NCBI GenBank assembly: GCA_009691105.1
Contig: SHVU01000009.1
Span: 1 to 64,000 of the forward strand
Reading direction: 5' to 3'
Source: Rhodospirillales bacterium
GTDB lineage: Bacteria > Pseudomonadota > Alphaproteobacteria > Rhodospirillales > SHVU01
Length of the DNA stretch: 64,000 nucleotides
In this document: one piece after another, positions 11,309-19,145 of the stretch
Layout: each line of letters starts with the position of its first letter
Position numbering within the stretch: position 1 is the first letter of the stretch
Notes under the pieces: generated by a model
Databases searched by the model: none
What the model saw: only the letters and a program-made list of their open reading frames with translations
Told to the model about the DNA's origin: nothing
Program-made: the position numbers and the translations under genes

Positions 11309-12175
11309 ATGAACGACACTGGGACCGCAAAATTGCGCGACGCCGACGCCGAGGCCTACGAGCGGGACGGATGCGTCTGCGTTCGCGGTGCGTTGGACAA
11401 GACCTGGATAGCCCGGATGCGCCAAGCCGTGGATCGGATCACGGTCGAACCCGGTCCGATGCGCGAGACCTACTATCCCGACAATCCCGGCATGTTTTTC
11501 AGCGAGAAGTTTCTGTGGACGGTCGATCCCGACTTCCGCGCTTACGTCTTGGACTCGCCGATCGCGGCCTTGGCGGGGCGCGTCATGGGGTCCCCTAAGA
11601 TCAATATTTTCTACGATCATCTTCTCGTCAAAGAGCCGTCGACGCCGTCGGAAACTGCCTGGCATCAAGATTTGAATTTCTGGCCCTTCGAGGGGCGTCA
11701 GATCTGTTCGATCTGGGCGCCGCTGGACGCCGTGACCTTGGAGAACGGAACGCTGGAATTCGTCCGGGGCTCGCATCTCTGGTACGACCGGCCGATGGCG
11801 CGCACCCAGATCTTCGGGAACCGGGCCGGCCAGCCCCAAGCCGCGGCTGACCCGGCCGCTAAGCGCGTTGATGACACTCCGCCGCAACCTGATATCGAGG
11901 CCGACCGCGGCCGCTATGACATCGTGTCCTGGGACATGGAGCCCGGTGACGTGATCGTGTTCTCGGCGCTGGCGGTCCACCACGCCCCTGGCAACGCGAC
12001 GGCCGGGCGACGGCGGGCGCTGTCGACGCGGTGGCTCGGCGATGACATGCGGTTCGTCCGCAAAACCAAGATGCTCCAGATGATCCGCGATCCCGGCCTG
12101 CAGACCGGCGATCCGGTGACCTGCGAGCTGTTTCCGGTGGTCTGGCAGAACGCTGCCGTTTCCCCAGCGGAATGA
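11309..12175 (+). CDS. Phytanoyl-CoA dioxygenase (PhyH) family protein
   Basis: Non-haem Fe(II)/2-oxoglutarate-dependent oxygenase of 288 residues with the double-stranded beta-helix fold. Iron ligands are the HQD triplet in AWHQDLNFWPF (about residues 119-121) and a distal His near residue 223 in LAVHHAPGN. An Arg about a dozen residues further on (RRRALSTRW) would bind 2-oxoglutarate. The aromatic HQD-LNFWPF context is usual for bacterial PhyH proteins that act on small molecules. It starts 7 bases after the aldo/keto reductase. The substrate cannot be read from sequence. Confidence 0.88.
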   Translation: MNDTGTAKLRDADAEAYERDGCVCVRGALDKTWIARMRQAVDRITVEPGPMRETYYPDNPGMFFSEKFLWTVDPDFRAYVLDSPIAALAGRVMGSPKINIFYDHLLVKEPSTPSETAWHQDLNFWPFEGRQICSIWAPLDAVTLENGTLEFVRGSHLWYDRPMARTQIFGNRAGQPQAAADPAAKRVDDTPPQPDIEADRGRYDIVSWDMEPGDVIVFSALAVHHAPGNATAGRRRALSTRWLGDDMRFVRKTKMLQMIRDPGLQTGDPVTCELFPVVWQNAAVSPAE

Positions 12176-12539
12176 CCTTCCGCGTCTGGGTCGGCCCTCG
12201 AAAAACGGCGGGTAACCAGCCGCCTCATCGTGAATCGGCGTGCCAACGGCCACGCGCAAACCATTGAAATTATTAGTTAACTCCGCTACAGTTCCGGCGG
12301 GGTTTGAGACCGACACCGCGGGCCGAAACGTCGTTTCGGACGCGTGGTGTCTTTTGAGTTGGACAAAGGCGGGTACGGCCCATGGCCGACGTCGCGCTTC
12401 CAACGGTCAGCGGCTGCTGAAGCACTAAGGCACGTTGCCATCCTTCTCCGGTCCTATTTTTTGCGGCAGTTTTCGGCGCGGCGGGCCATGCTATGGTCGC
12501 TCCGACGGCTCTCCGTTGAGAAAGAGCTTAGGAGCCTAA
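12176..12539 (+). other. Gene-poor stretch downstream of the dioxygenase
   Basis: No convincing coding frame is visible on either strand. The left half has modest dyads (for example AAACGTCGTTTC near 12327-12338). The right half has a T-rich patch near 12460 that could hold a promoter for the small secreted protein downstream. Nothing stronger can be supported. Confidence 0.4.
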
Positions 12540-12599
12540 ATGGCCATGGGGAAGCGTCAAACTCTGCCCCCAAAGTGCCACGCACAGGAAGATGAGTAA
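12540..12599 (+). CDS. Possible 19-residue leader ORF before the small secreted protein
   Basis: An ATG at 12540 preceded by AGGAG with good spacing opens a 19-codon frame that ends with TAA at 12597-12599, four bases before the ATG of the next gene. The peptide (MAMGKRQTLPPKCHAQEDE) has no recognisable family. The position would allow translational coupling or a regulatory leader. It could equally be chance. Confidence 0.3.
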   Translation: MAMGKRQTLPPKCHAQEDE

Positions 12600-12603
12600 C
12601 ATC

Positions 12604-12945
12604 ATGAAATTACATAAGAATTATGGGTTTGCCACGCGGGACTTGCGGTGCTGGATGGGTGCTGTCGCGATGGCTGTCGTGTCGACGGCAGCCTTCGGCC
12701 AAGCGCTCGATCAGGACGTCGTGTTCAAGGAGCTGACCGATCCCGCCAAGGCGTTGGTCGTCGAGACGGCGTCGCGTTACAGCGGCGACTATCGGAACTT
12801 GTGCAAGCTCAACACGTCGCAGCTGAACTCGGAAGCTAGCGAGTCCGGAAAGTCGCTTCGCGCTAAAGGCCAAACCCCGCCACCGGGCTTCTACGAGCTC
12901 GAGGCGGTCAACTTCTTCATGAAGAAGTGCCGCACGATCCGCTAA
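12604..12945 (+). CDS. Small exported protein of unknown function
   Basis: I do not recognise a family. The 113-residue product has a basic N-terminus, then a hydrophobic segment CWMGAVAMAVVSTAAFG that looks like a Sec signal peptide with cleavage near AFG-QA. The mature part is about 80 residues with two cysteines (LCKL and KKCRTI) that could form a disulfide in the periplasm. The ATG at 12604 is preferred to the in-frame one at 12592, because AGGAAG abuts the latter with no spacing. It is followed by a strong hairpin and the convergent binding-protein gene. Confidence 0.65.
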   Translation: MKLHKNYGFATRDLRCWMGAVAMAVVSTAAFGQALDQDVVFKELTDPAKALVVETASRYSGDYRNLCKLNTSQLNSEASESGKSLRAKGQTPPPGFYELEAVNFFMKKCRTIR

Positions 12946-12966
12946 GCGGCACGTTTTCGTAGGCCT

Positions 12967-13000
12967 AAAAAACGTCCGGCGCCCCTAGGGGCGCCGGACG
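12967..13000 (-). terminator. Strong intrinsic terminator, mainly for the binding-protein gene
   Basis: Positions 12973-13000 form a perfect 13-bp GC-rich inverted repeat with a two-base loop. On the minus strand it is followed by six T residues (A run at 12967-12972). It lies between convergent genes and on the plus strand is followed by only a short GTTT, so it would mainly stop transcription from 13028-13846. Confidence 0.85.
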
Positions 13001-13027
13001 GCGTTTAAGCTCAAAGGCGAGACAGGC

Positions 13028-13846
13028 TTACCAATAGGGTTGCGGAACGACCGGGACGACCGGCGGCATTCCGTGATGCTTTTCCCACAGCTGGTTATGA
13101 ATGCCCTGGCTCTGGATGTCGTAGAGCCAAGCGTTCACCCAATGCCGCAGGGTGTCGTTGCCCTTCCCGATGCCGATCCCGTCATAGGCCGTCCGAATGA
13201 TTTTCGGCAGGATGTACCATTTGACGTCCGGGTAGCTCTTCAAGAAGGTCGAGTAGAAGTCGAGATTGGCGACGCTGGCGTCAGCACGTCCTTGCGCGAT
13301 CATGCGGACGATGTCGACCGTGCCTTCGACGAGCTCGAGCTTTGCGTTCGGCGCGTTGTCTTGCATGAACTTGGCCGGCATGCAGCCACGGCATCCGACC
13401 AACGTGAACTTCGGATCGTTGAAGTCCTCGTAGCCTTTCTTGTCTTTGTATTTGTCGGTGGTCAGAACCGCCATGTTCTCGGTGTGAAGCGGGAACGAAT
13501 AGTCAATGATTTTCATGCGGTCTGGCGTACGCGTCAGTCCGCCCAGCGACACGTCGATCCGACCCGAGATGATGTTCGGAACGCGATCGGGAACCTGTTG
13601 GGCAACGAACTCGGCTTTCACGCCAAGCCGTTCGGCCAGAAGATTGCCGATGTCGATGTCGAAGCCGGTCCAGTTGCCCGCCTGGTCGATGACGCTCATC
13701 GGCGGCTGAACGGGATGCACACCGATCTTGATCGAGCCGGATTTGATGATGTCGTCGAGGGTGCGGGCCTCTACGGCGGCGTTCGGCAGTAGAAGCGCGG
13801 CCGCTACCGCGCCAGCCAGTACTGGCAGGAGTCTTCTCATAGCCAT
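13028..13846 (-). CDS. Family 3 periplasmic substrate-binding protein (amino-acid ABC type)
   Basis: Extracellular solute-binding protein of about 272 residues. The signal peptide is MAMRRLLPVLAGAVAAALLL, with cleavage near VEA. The SBP_bac_3 fold follows: GSIKIGVHPVQPPMS, then GFDIDIGNLLAERLGVKAEF, GRIDVSLGGLTRTPDRMK and SFPL. This is usual for polar amino-acid transporters. A Cys pair in GCRGCMPAKF is unusual. The start at 13846 follows AAGG; an ATG six bases further in also has a good ribosome site. No permease or ATPase gene is adjacent, so it is an orphan component. Confidence 0.88.
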   Translation of the reverse strand: MAMRRLLPVLAGAVAAALLLPNAAVEARTLDDIIKSGSIKIGVHPVQPPMSVIDQAGNWTGFDIDIGNLLAERLGVKAEFVAQQVPDRVPNIISGRIDVSLGGLTRTPDRMKIIDYSFPLHTENMAVLTTDKYKDKKGYEDFNDPKFTLVGCRGCMPAKFMQDNAPNAKLELVEGTVDIVRMIAQGRADASVANLDFYSTFLKSYPDVKWYILPKIIRTAYDGIGIGKGNDTLRHWVNAWLYDIQSQGIHNQLWEKHHGMPPVVPVVPQPYW

Positions 13847-13986
13847 CCCCTTATCCTTGCTTAGATGACAGCTGCGACCAAGCGCTGATCTGGCGCTAGG
13901 CAGCCGCCGTATGAAATTGAATCCGACCACCCCGGTTGAACAAAGTCAATCCTGGACCCGCCAATATCATCCAGAATAAAGGGCTT

Positions 13987-14616
13987 TTACGCTTCCAGGC
14001 GAAAGCCCTTCTTTACGGCCGGTCGAGCCGTCAGCTCGTCGACCCAACGGCGGATATTGGGAAAACGGTCCAACAGGGCAGGGTCGGCGCGCGGCCCGCC
14101 GATGAAGACAATCGAGGCGATATCGGCGATCGAATAGTCATCGGCCATATAGCGCGATTGGCCGAGGCGCTGGTCGAGGCGGGCGCAATAGCGATCGACC
14201 AAGCCTTGTAGGTCATTAATCGCATATTCGTCGGGGGCATCGCCGCGACGCGGCAGCATCGTCTGGTAGCGGAAGCGGAAATCGAAGGCGAGGCCGAGGT
14301 CGGACACCGCGAACATCAGCCATTCGAGCGCCGTGGCCCGGGCCCGACCTTTGGTCGGCAGCAACCGGCCGGTCTTTTCGGCGACGTACATGAGGATGGC
14401 CGGCGAGGAATAGACGATGACCGGTTTGCCGTCGGGACCGTCGTGGTCCTCGATCACCGGCAGGCGGCCGAGCGGGCTTTTCGATTGGAAGGGCGGCTTG
14501 AACTGCTCGCCTTCCCGCAAGTTGATCCATTTCACGGTGTACGGAAGGCCGAGTTCCTCAAGAGCGATCGAGGCCCGCCAGGAATTTCCCGTCGAAAACA
14601 TGTAGAGATCGATCAT
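13987..14616 (-). CDS. Glutathione S-transferase family protein
   Basis: Cytosolic GST-fold protein of 209 residues. The N-terminal thioredoxin-like domain starts MIDLYMFSTGNSWRASIALEELGLPY. The glutathione-contact segment has a conserved cis-Pro in RLPVIEDHDG and a Ser in VIVYSSPAILMYVAEKTG. The all-helical C-terminal domain contains YSIADIAS, the N-capping box typical of GSTs. The STGNSWR start resembles the YfcG/Ure2p-like group, many of which act as disulfide reductases. The ATG at 14616 is where family similarity begins. Confidence 0.9.
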   Translation of the reverse strand: MIDLYMFSTGNSWRASIALEELGLPYTVKWINLREGEQFKPPFQSKSPLGRLPVIEDHDGPDGKPVIVYSSPAILMYVAEKTGRLLPTKGRARATALEWLMFAVSDLGLAFDFRFRYQTMLPRRGDAPDEYAINDLQGLVDRYCARLDQRLGQSRYMADDYSIADIASIVFIGGPRADPALLDRFPNIRRWVDELTARPAVKKGFRLEA

Positions 14617-14720
14617 CCGCTGTTCCTCACCAAAAGGGGCCGGCGCTTGGCCGCCGGCCCTTGAGTCTCTAGGATGCGCCGCTCTGGGGCGACGGCGCAA
14701 CGACCGTCGCGAACATTTCC

Positions 14721-15656
14721 ATGGATCTAGATCGACTGCTGGGACTAACGGGGATCGGGCCACGATCGCGCGCCCTGCGCGGCATGATCTTCATGTTGAT
14801 TTCGGCGTTCTTCGGCGTCGTCATGTCGGCGCTTATTCGCGGCCTGTCGAGCGATCTTCACCCCTTCGTCATCGCGTTCTTCCGCTCGCTGTTCGGCGCC
14901 ATCATCTTCATACCGATGCTGGCGCGCTATGGCGTGCAGCCGTTTCGCACCGGGCGGCCCGGACGGCATTTCATCCGCGGTCTCACCAACGTCGCGGTCA
15001 TCCTATCGTCCTTCATGGCGCTGAGCTTGGCGCCGCTCGCCAAAGTCACCGCGCTCCACTTCACTTCGCCGTTGTTCTCGACGCTGCTGGCCGTCCTCCT
15101 TCTGGGTGAGGTCATTCGGGCTCACCGGATCGCGGCACTCGTCCTCGGCTTTGCCGGAACCTTGGCGATCGTTCGGCCCGGCATCGATGGCTTCGATCTG
15201 GGTTCGTCACTGGCGATCGTGTCCGCGCTGGCCGGCGCGATCAGCACCATCGTCGTCAAGGAGTTGTCGCGCACCGAGTCGAGCGTGACGACGGTGATGT
15301 ACATGAGCCTTGTAGCGTCGCCGATGCTGCTGCTCTGCGCCTTGCCGGTGTGGCGCACGCCAACGCCCACGGAGTTCATGTGGCTGCTGGCGCTCGGGCT
15401 TGTCGGCACGATCACGCATCTCACTACCAACCAAGCGTTGAAGGAAACGGACGTCTCCTACACGCAGACGATGCGCTACACGCAGCTCATCTGGGCGGCG
15501 GTGGTGGGCTATCTGGCCTTCGGCGAAATTCCCGATATCTGGACCTGGATCGGCGGGATCATGGTTGCCGTCTCGGCGGCGTACATCGGCTATCGCGAAC
15601 ACCGCGAAATGGAAGCCCAGGCCAGAAAAAAGGGGTCGACCGGGGTCGACCCCTAG
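14721..15656 (+). CDS. EamA/DMT-superfamily transporter
   Basis: Inner-membrane permease of 311 residues with two five-helix EamA repeats. Repeat 1 contains FFRSLFGAIIFIPML and LHFTSPLFSTLLAVLLLGEVI. Repeat 2 contains TQLIWAAVVGYLAFGEIPDIWTWIGG. It shares the IPDIWTWIGG-type end with the transporter at 6565, so the two are paralogues. The Lys/Arg-rich tail would lie in the cytoplasm. Its 3' end overlaps the hairpin of a terminator serving the opposite strand. Confidence 0.9.
   Translation: MDLDRLLGLTGIGPRSRALRGMIFMLISAFFGVVMSALIRGLSSDLHPFVIAFFRSLFGAIIFIPMLARYGVQPFRTGRPGRHFIRGLTNVAVILSSFMALSLAPLAKVTALHFTSPLFSTLLAVLLLGEVIRAHRIAALVLGFAGTLAIVRPGIDGFDLGSSLAIVSALAGAISTIVVKELSRTESSVTTVMYMSLVASPMLLLCALPVWRTPTPTEFMWLLALGLVGTITHLTTNQALKETDVSYTQTMRYTQLIWAAVVGYLAFGEIPDIWTWIGGIMVAVSAAYIGYREHREMEAQARKKGSTGVDP
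15626..15653 (-). terminator. Intrinsic terminator for the minus-strand gene at 15780
   Basis: A perfect 9-bp inverted repeat (GGGGTCGAC / GTCGACCCC) with a four-base loop at 15632-15653 is followed on the minus strand by six T residues. It lies inside the last codons of the plus-strand EamA gene, so the coding end and the terminator share sequence. Confidence 0.65.
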
Positions 15657-15779
15657 GGAGGGAGCTTCAGATAAGGTGAGACCAAGCGTTGTCACACCTT
15701 GGAACACCATCACGATGACAGGCTGCGGCACGGCGCGCTGTGATCGCGCTCACTTTGCCAACGAAATTCGGACGGCAGA

Positions 15780-16124
15780 CTAGGCGTGACCGGCGGGATG
15801 CGTGGGCATCGGCATCGGTTCGGGCGTCGCGTCGTCCTCGTCACCCGACTCCGCGACCCCGACCGCGTCACGGCCCACCGCGGTCAATTTACAGACCAAC
15901 CAATTCGGTTTGAGAGGATTGGAAAACCACGGCTCGGCCCAGCCGTTCTCGATGCAGCTTCGGACCGTCCGTTCGTTGATCCGCTGGCCGCCGCGATCGA
16001 ACAGCGGCAGTTTTCCGCCGGCTTGTTCAAGCCCGCGCCGTAGCCAACGTCGTTGAATGGAACTCGGACGCGCCGCCGCCGAAGAACTCGACGACGGGGC
16101 CAAGGACTCGCCGTCCCGTGCCAT
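15780..16124 (-). CDS. Conserved hypothetical protein, possible winged-helix fold
   Basis: A 114-residue product with disordered Ser/Ala-rich N-terminal and Pro-rich C-terminal ends around a conserved-looking core of about 65 residues: RRWLRRGLEQAGGKLPLFD, then INERTVRSCIENGWAEPWF and PNWLVCKLTAVGRDAV. The T-V-R-S-C-I-x-x-G-W-A-E and L-T-x-x-G-R pattern resembles the recognition-helix and wing layout of small winged-helix proteins in alphaproteobacteria. This is inference. No catalytic motif is seen. It is followed by its own terminator. Confidence 0.6.
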   Translation of the reverse strand: MARDGESLAPSSSSSAAARPSSIQRRWLRRGLEQAGGKLPLFDRGGQRINERTVRSCIENGWAEPWFSNPLKPNWLVCKLTAVGRDAVGVAESGDEDDATPEPMPMPTHPAGHA

Positions 16125-16218
16125 GGCGGACCTCCCTGGACCGCTTTGTTATTTGAGGCCCATGCTAGGGTAATTCGCTGTCACGGCCAACCCCAACCCA
16201 TTGATCCTGAACAACATC

Positions 16219-16536
16219 ATGACCCCGGCCATTGCGTATGTGACGACCGCGGATCGCGACGAAGCGATCGCTATCGGACGCGCCGTCGTCGAGGCGCGAC
16301 TGGCGGCCAGCGTCAACGTTCTTCCCGGCGCGACGTCGTTCTATTGCTGGGAGGGCGAGGTTAAGGAATCGGCGGAAGCGGTCTTGGTCTGCAAAACTCG
16401 CGACGACTTGGTCGACGCGCTGATCGAAAAGATCTAGGCGATGCACAGCTACGAATGCCCGTGCATCGTCGCCTGGCCGATTGCCAAAGGCCACCGACCG
16501 TATATCGACTGGTTGTTTCGCGAAACGAAGGCGTAG
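16219..16536 (+). pseudogene. cutA: Divalent-ion tolerance protein CutA, interrupted by an in-frame TAG
   Basis: CutA is a trimeric cytosolic protein linked to divalent-metal tolerance. The reading frame MTPAIAYVTTADRDEAIAIGR continues through AASVNVLPGATSFYCWEGEVKE to the helix ending LIEKI. It then meets TAG at 16435-16437 and resumes in the same frame with AMHSYECPCIVAWPI and a normal end at 16536. The part after the stop contains the hallmark H-S-Y-E-x-P strand, so the truncated product would lack the core. Relatives usually have Lys or Arg at the stop position. This is a single-base nonsense change or a sequencing error. Confidence 0.88.
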
Positions 16537-16554
16537 CCGTCCGCGCGAGCGGGC

Positions 16555-17568
16555 TTAGTGCTTGGCTTTGCCTTCTTGGATCGACTGGGAAATCTTGCGG
16601 GCGATTTCCGCGGCGTCGCCCTCGACGGCGAAGGCGCCTTGAATGGCTTGGGCGAGGGGTTGCAGAAGCCGCAGGTCCTTTGCGGTCGGGCTCTGGACGT
16701 TCGCGGCGATGTTTCCCGCGACCTTGATCAAGCTCTGACACAATTCGGAGACGTGGCCGTACTTGGTTCCGACCAAGCGCCGACCGGTATCTTCGGCGAC
16801 GCTGCGCAGGCGTTCGAGGTGGCGCACGAGATCGTCGTTGATTTCGCCTTTCTGATACGACGGCAGGATCAGCTGGACGAGCACGCCAATCTGGATGGCA
16901 TGGCGCTCGAGCTTTTGAAGATTGATGGCGGCGGTCGCTTTCTCGATCGCCATATCCATCAGCTGAGCGGCTTCGATGGAGCCGGTCGCTTTGATCTTAA
17001 GGATATTAGGCACTTCGATCGGGATGATCCGCATCCCGGGCCGCTGCTCGGCGCCTTCTTTGTCCTTGCGCCGGTCGGGACCGATGTAGTCGCTCGTGAC
17101 GATGAAGTGCTTGCACGCTTTGATCAGGTTGGTGATGCGCTCCATGACCTGAGCGGCGGTGACTGGCTTCGCCACGAAATCGTCAGCGCCGCTGAACATC
17201 ACGCGTCGGATCAAATCCGGAGTCGGATGACGCGACATCAGGATGGCCGGCAAGAACGGATCGGTCCCGAGCGCCTGGTGACGCACTTCGGTCATCAGGT
17301 TGCAGGTGTTGCCGTCGGGCAGGGCGACTTCGGAGATCAGCAGATCGACCGGGCGCTCGCCGATCGCCGCGCGCAGTTCCGCAACCTACGTCCCGGTACG
17401 GATGTCGCGGAAACCGTTTTCGTGGATCACGCCTTTGACCGCCTCGCGGGTGGCCAAGTCATGATCGATCAGCAAGACGCTGACTTCGGAGAAATTAAAT
17501 TTGACCTCGTCAGTCGCGCCAGGACCCGTACGGGCTGACGGTTGCATCTCCAGTCTACCTTCGCTCAA
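16555..17568 (-). pseudogene. Response-regulator receiver protein with a premature TAG and Glu at the phosphorylation site
   Basis: A 337-codon frame. The receiver domain begins near codon 29 (VSVLLIDHDLATREAV), is broken by TAG at 17386-17388 (codon 61), and resumes in frame with VAELRAAIGERPVDLLIS through FVAKPVTAAQV. The remaining 160 residues are mostly helical with no recognised output domain. At the expected phospho-acceptor position the sequence is SEVALPDG, with Glu instead of Asp, a change that can mimic phosphorylation. The conserved Lys is present. The part after the stop could be translated alone only from an internal start, which would lack the N-terminal half of the receiver. 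Confidence 0.8.
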
Positions 17569-17648
17569 GAACCCATTGGGGGCGTTACCGATTCTTTGTC
17601 TAGCCCCTCAGTAGTTAGGCCTAGTATCGGCGAACTTTTTACCCTCGG

Positions 17649-18821
17649 TCAATCCTGAAAAGGCAGGCGAACGTTGGCGACGGCCTGGGCGGCGATGCCT
17701 TCGCCGCGGCCGGTAAATCCCAGCCTTTCCGTGGTCGTAGCCTTGATGCTGACCCTGTTTGGAGAGATTCCAATGATGTCGGAGATCCTGGCGATAATAG
17801 CCGGGCGGTGGGGGCCCATACGGGGCTGTTCGCAGATAACTGTCAGGTCGAGATTAACGATCGCGCCCCGGCGCTCCCGGATCAGTTCTCCGGCATGGCG
17901 GAGGAAAATGTCGGACGAAGCCCCCCGCCAGCGGGCATCCGTCGGCGGGAAATGAACGCCAATATCCCCGGCGCCGATGGCGCCGAGCAGGGCATCGGTC
18001 AGGGCGTGAAGACCGACGTCGGCATCGGAATGTCCCTCGAGACCCTGCGTGAAGGGGATCTTGATGCCGCCGATCACGACGTGGTCGCCGGGCCCGAAGC
18101 GGTGCACATCGAAACCGAACCCGGTCCGGGTTTCGCCGGTTGCGAGTCGGCGTTCGGCCTGTCGAAGGTCTTCAGGTGTTGTCACTTTGACGTTCTCATC
18201 GCTGCCGGGAACAAGGGCGACTGGAAGTCCGGCTTTCTCAAGCACGGCGGCATCGTCGGTGAGCTCCGCGCCTTGGAACCTCCGATGCGCGGCCAAAAGA
18301 TCCGCGTAGCGAAATCCCTGCGGCGTCTGGACGCGCCAGAGACCATCACGAGCCACCGTCGTGTCGACGAGGCGCGGCGCCTTCGCCGGGGCGGACGCGG
18401 TCTCGCGTTTCAACGTGTCGGTCACGGGAAGGGCGGGCACGGCGCCGGCATGATCGGCGAGCGCGGCGACGACGCGGGCGATGAGATCGCGATCGGCGAA
18501 GGGCCTTACCGCGTCATGGACGAGCACGATGTCGGGTGCTTGCAAGGCGAGATGTTCGAGACCGAGTCGGACCGACTCTTGACGGGTCGCGCCACCGTCG
18601 ATCGGCGGCAAGGTGCCGAGGCCGTTGGCCGCGTCCGCGAACAATGTCCAATCGTCGCGGGCGATCACCGGAAGCACCGCGTCGATCCCTGGATGATCGA
18701 GAAGCGCCATCAGGCTGCGGCGAATGATCGGTACGCCGTCCAGCATTCGGTACTGCTTGGGGACGTCGCCGGGGAGCCTGGTTCCGCGCCCGGCCGCGAC
18801 GATGAGCGCGATGCAGGTCAT
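17649..18821 (-). CDS. ispDF: Bifunctional IspD/IspF enzyme of the MEP isoprenoid pathway
   Basis: Fusion of 2-C-methyl-D-erythritol 4-phosphate cytidylyltransferase (about residues 1-225) and MECDP synthase (about 232-390), which catalyse the third and fifth steps of the non-mevalonate pathway. IspD motifs are ALIVAAGRGTRLPGDVPKQY, VHDAVRPF and WRVQTPQGF. IspF shows the zinc ligands in GFDVHRF and GLEGHSDADV, then IGVHFPPTDARW. Such fusions are common in alphaproteobacteria. The gene stands alone, divergent from the CcsA-like gene across an AT-rich spacer. Confidence 0.96.
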   Translation of the reverse strand: MTCIALIVAAGRGTRLPGDVPKQYRMLDGVPIIRRSLMALLDHPGIDAVLPVIARDDWTLFADAANGLGTLPPIDGGATRQESVRLGLEHLALQAPDIVLVHDAVRPFADRDLIARVVAALADHAGAVPALPVTDTLKRETASAPAKAPRLVDTTVARDGLWRVQTPQGFRYADLLAAHRRFQGAELTDDAAVLEKAGLPVALVPGSDENVKVTTPEDLRQAERRLATGETRTGFGFDVHRFGPGDHVVIGGIKIPFTQGLEGHSDADVGLHALTDALLGAIGAGDIGVHFPPTDARWRGASSDIFLRHAGELIRERRGAIVNLDLTVICEQPRMGPHRPAIIARISDIIGISPNRVSIKATTTERLGFTGRGEGIAAQAVANVRLPFQD

Positions 18822-19145
18822 GAGGTCGTCGTGGCTCCTCGTAACTGGTTGGCGCGAAGGCTAGGGACTAGCAAATAAGATACCCAAAAAGTAGTCAATG
18901 TTTACGCGGCTTAGAAAGCGGTTGACTACAGTGTGTGAGTAAGTGTGTAAGTAGAGCAACTCTACAAAACTTGCTTCAGCTTTTTTCGTTGCTTGTTTCG
19001 ATTCCCATAAACACTTGCTACACGTAAAATCAGTGTCTCAACATTAGCACAAAAGAGGACAGCACTTGCCAAGGCCGTCGTCCGGCGCGATGGTGCGAAT
19101 GATCGCATTTCCCTTTGATTCCATTGCAAGGTCGCGTCGCCGGCC
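18822..19145 (+). other. AT-rich divergent intergenic region
   Basis: About 320 bases between ispDF (minus) and the CcsA-like gene (plus). Base composition is clearly more AT-rich than the surrounding genes. It contains an inverted repeat (see 18891-18929), repeated GTGTGTGAGTAAGTGTGTAAG-type steps near 18931-18955, and a T-run (TTTTTT near 18982). No convincing coding frame was found. Confidence 0.5.
18891..18929 (+). promoter_or_regulatory. Inverted repeat, possible operator or promoter element
   Basis: GTAGTCAA at 18891-18898 is matched by its exact reverse complement TTGACTAC at 18922-18929, 23 bases apart. The right arm contains a TTGACT -35-like hexamer pointing right. Its location between divergent genes suits a regulator site. 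There is no direct evidence of the binding protein. Confidence 0.35.
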
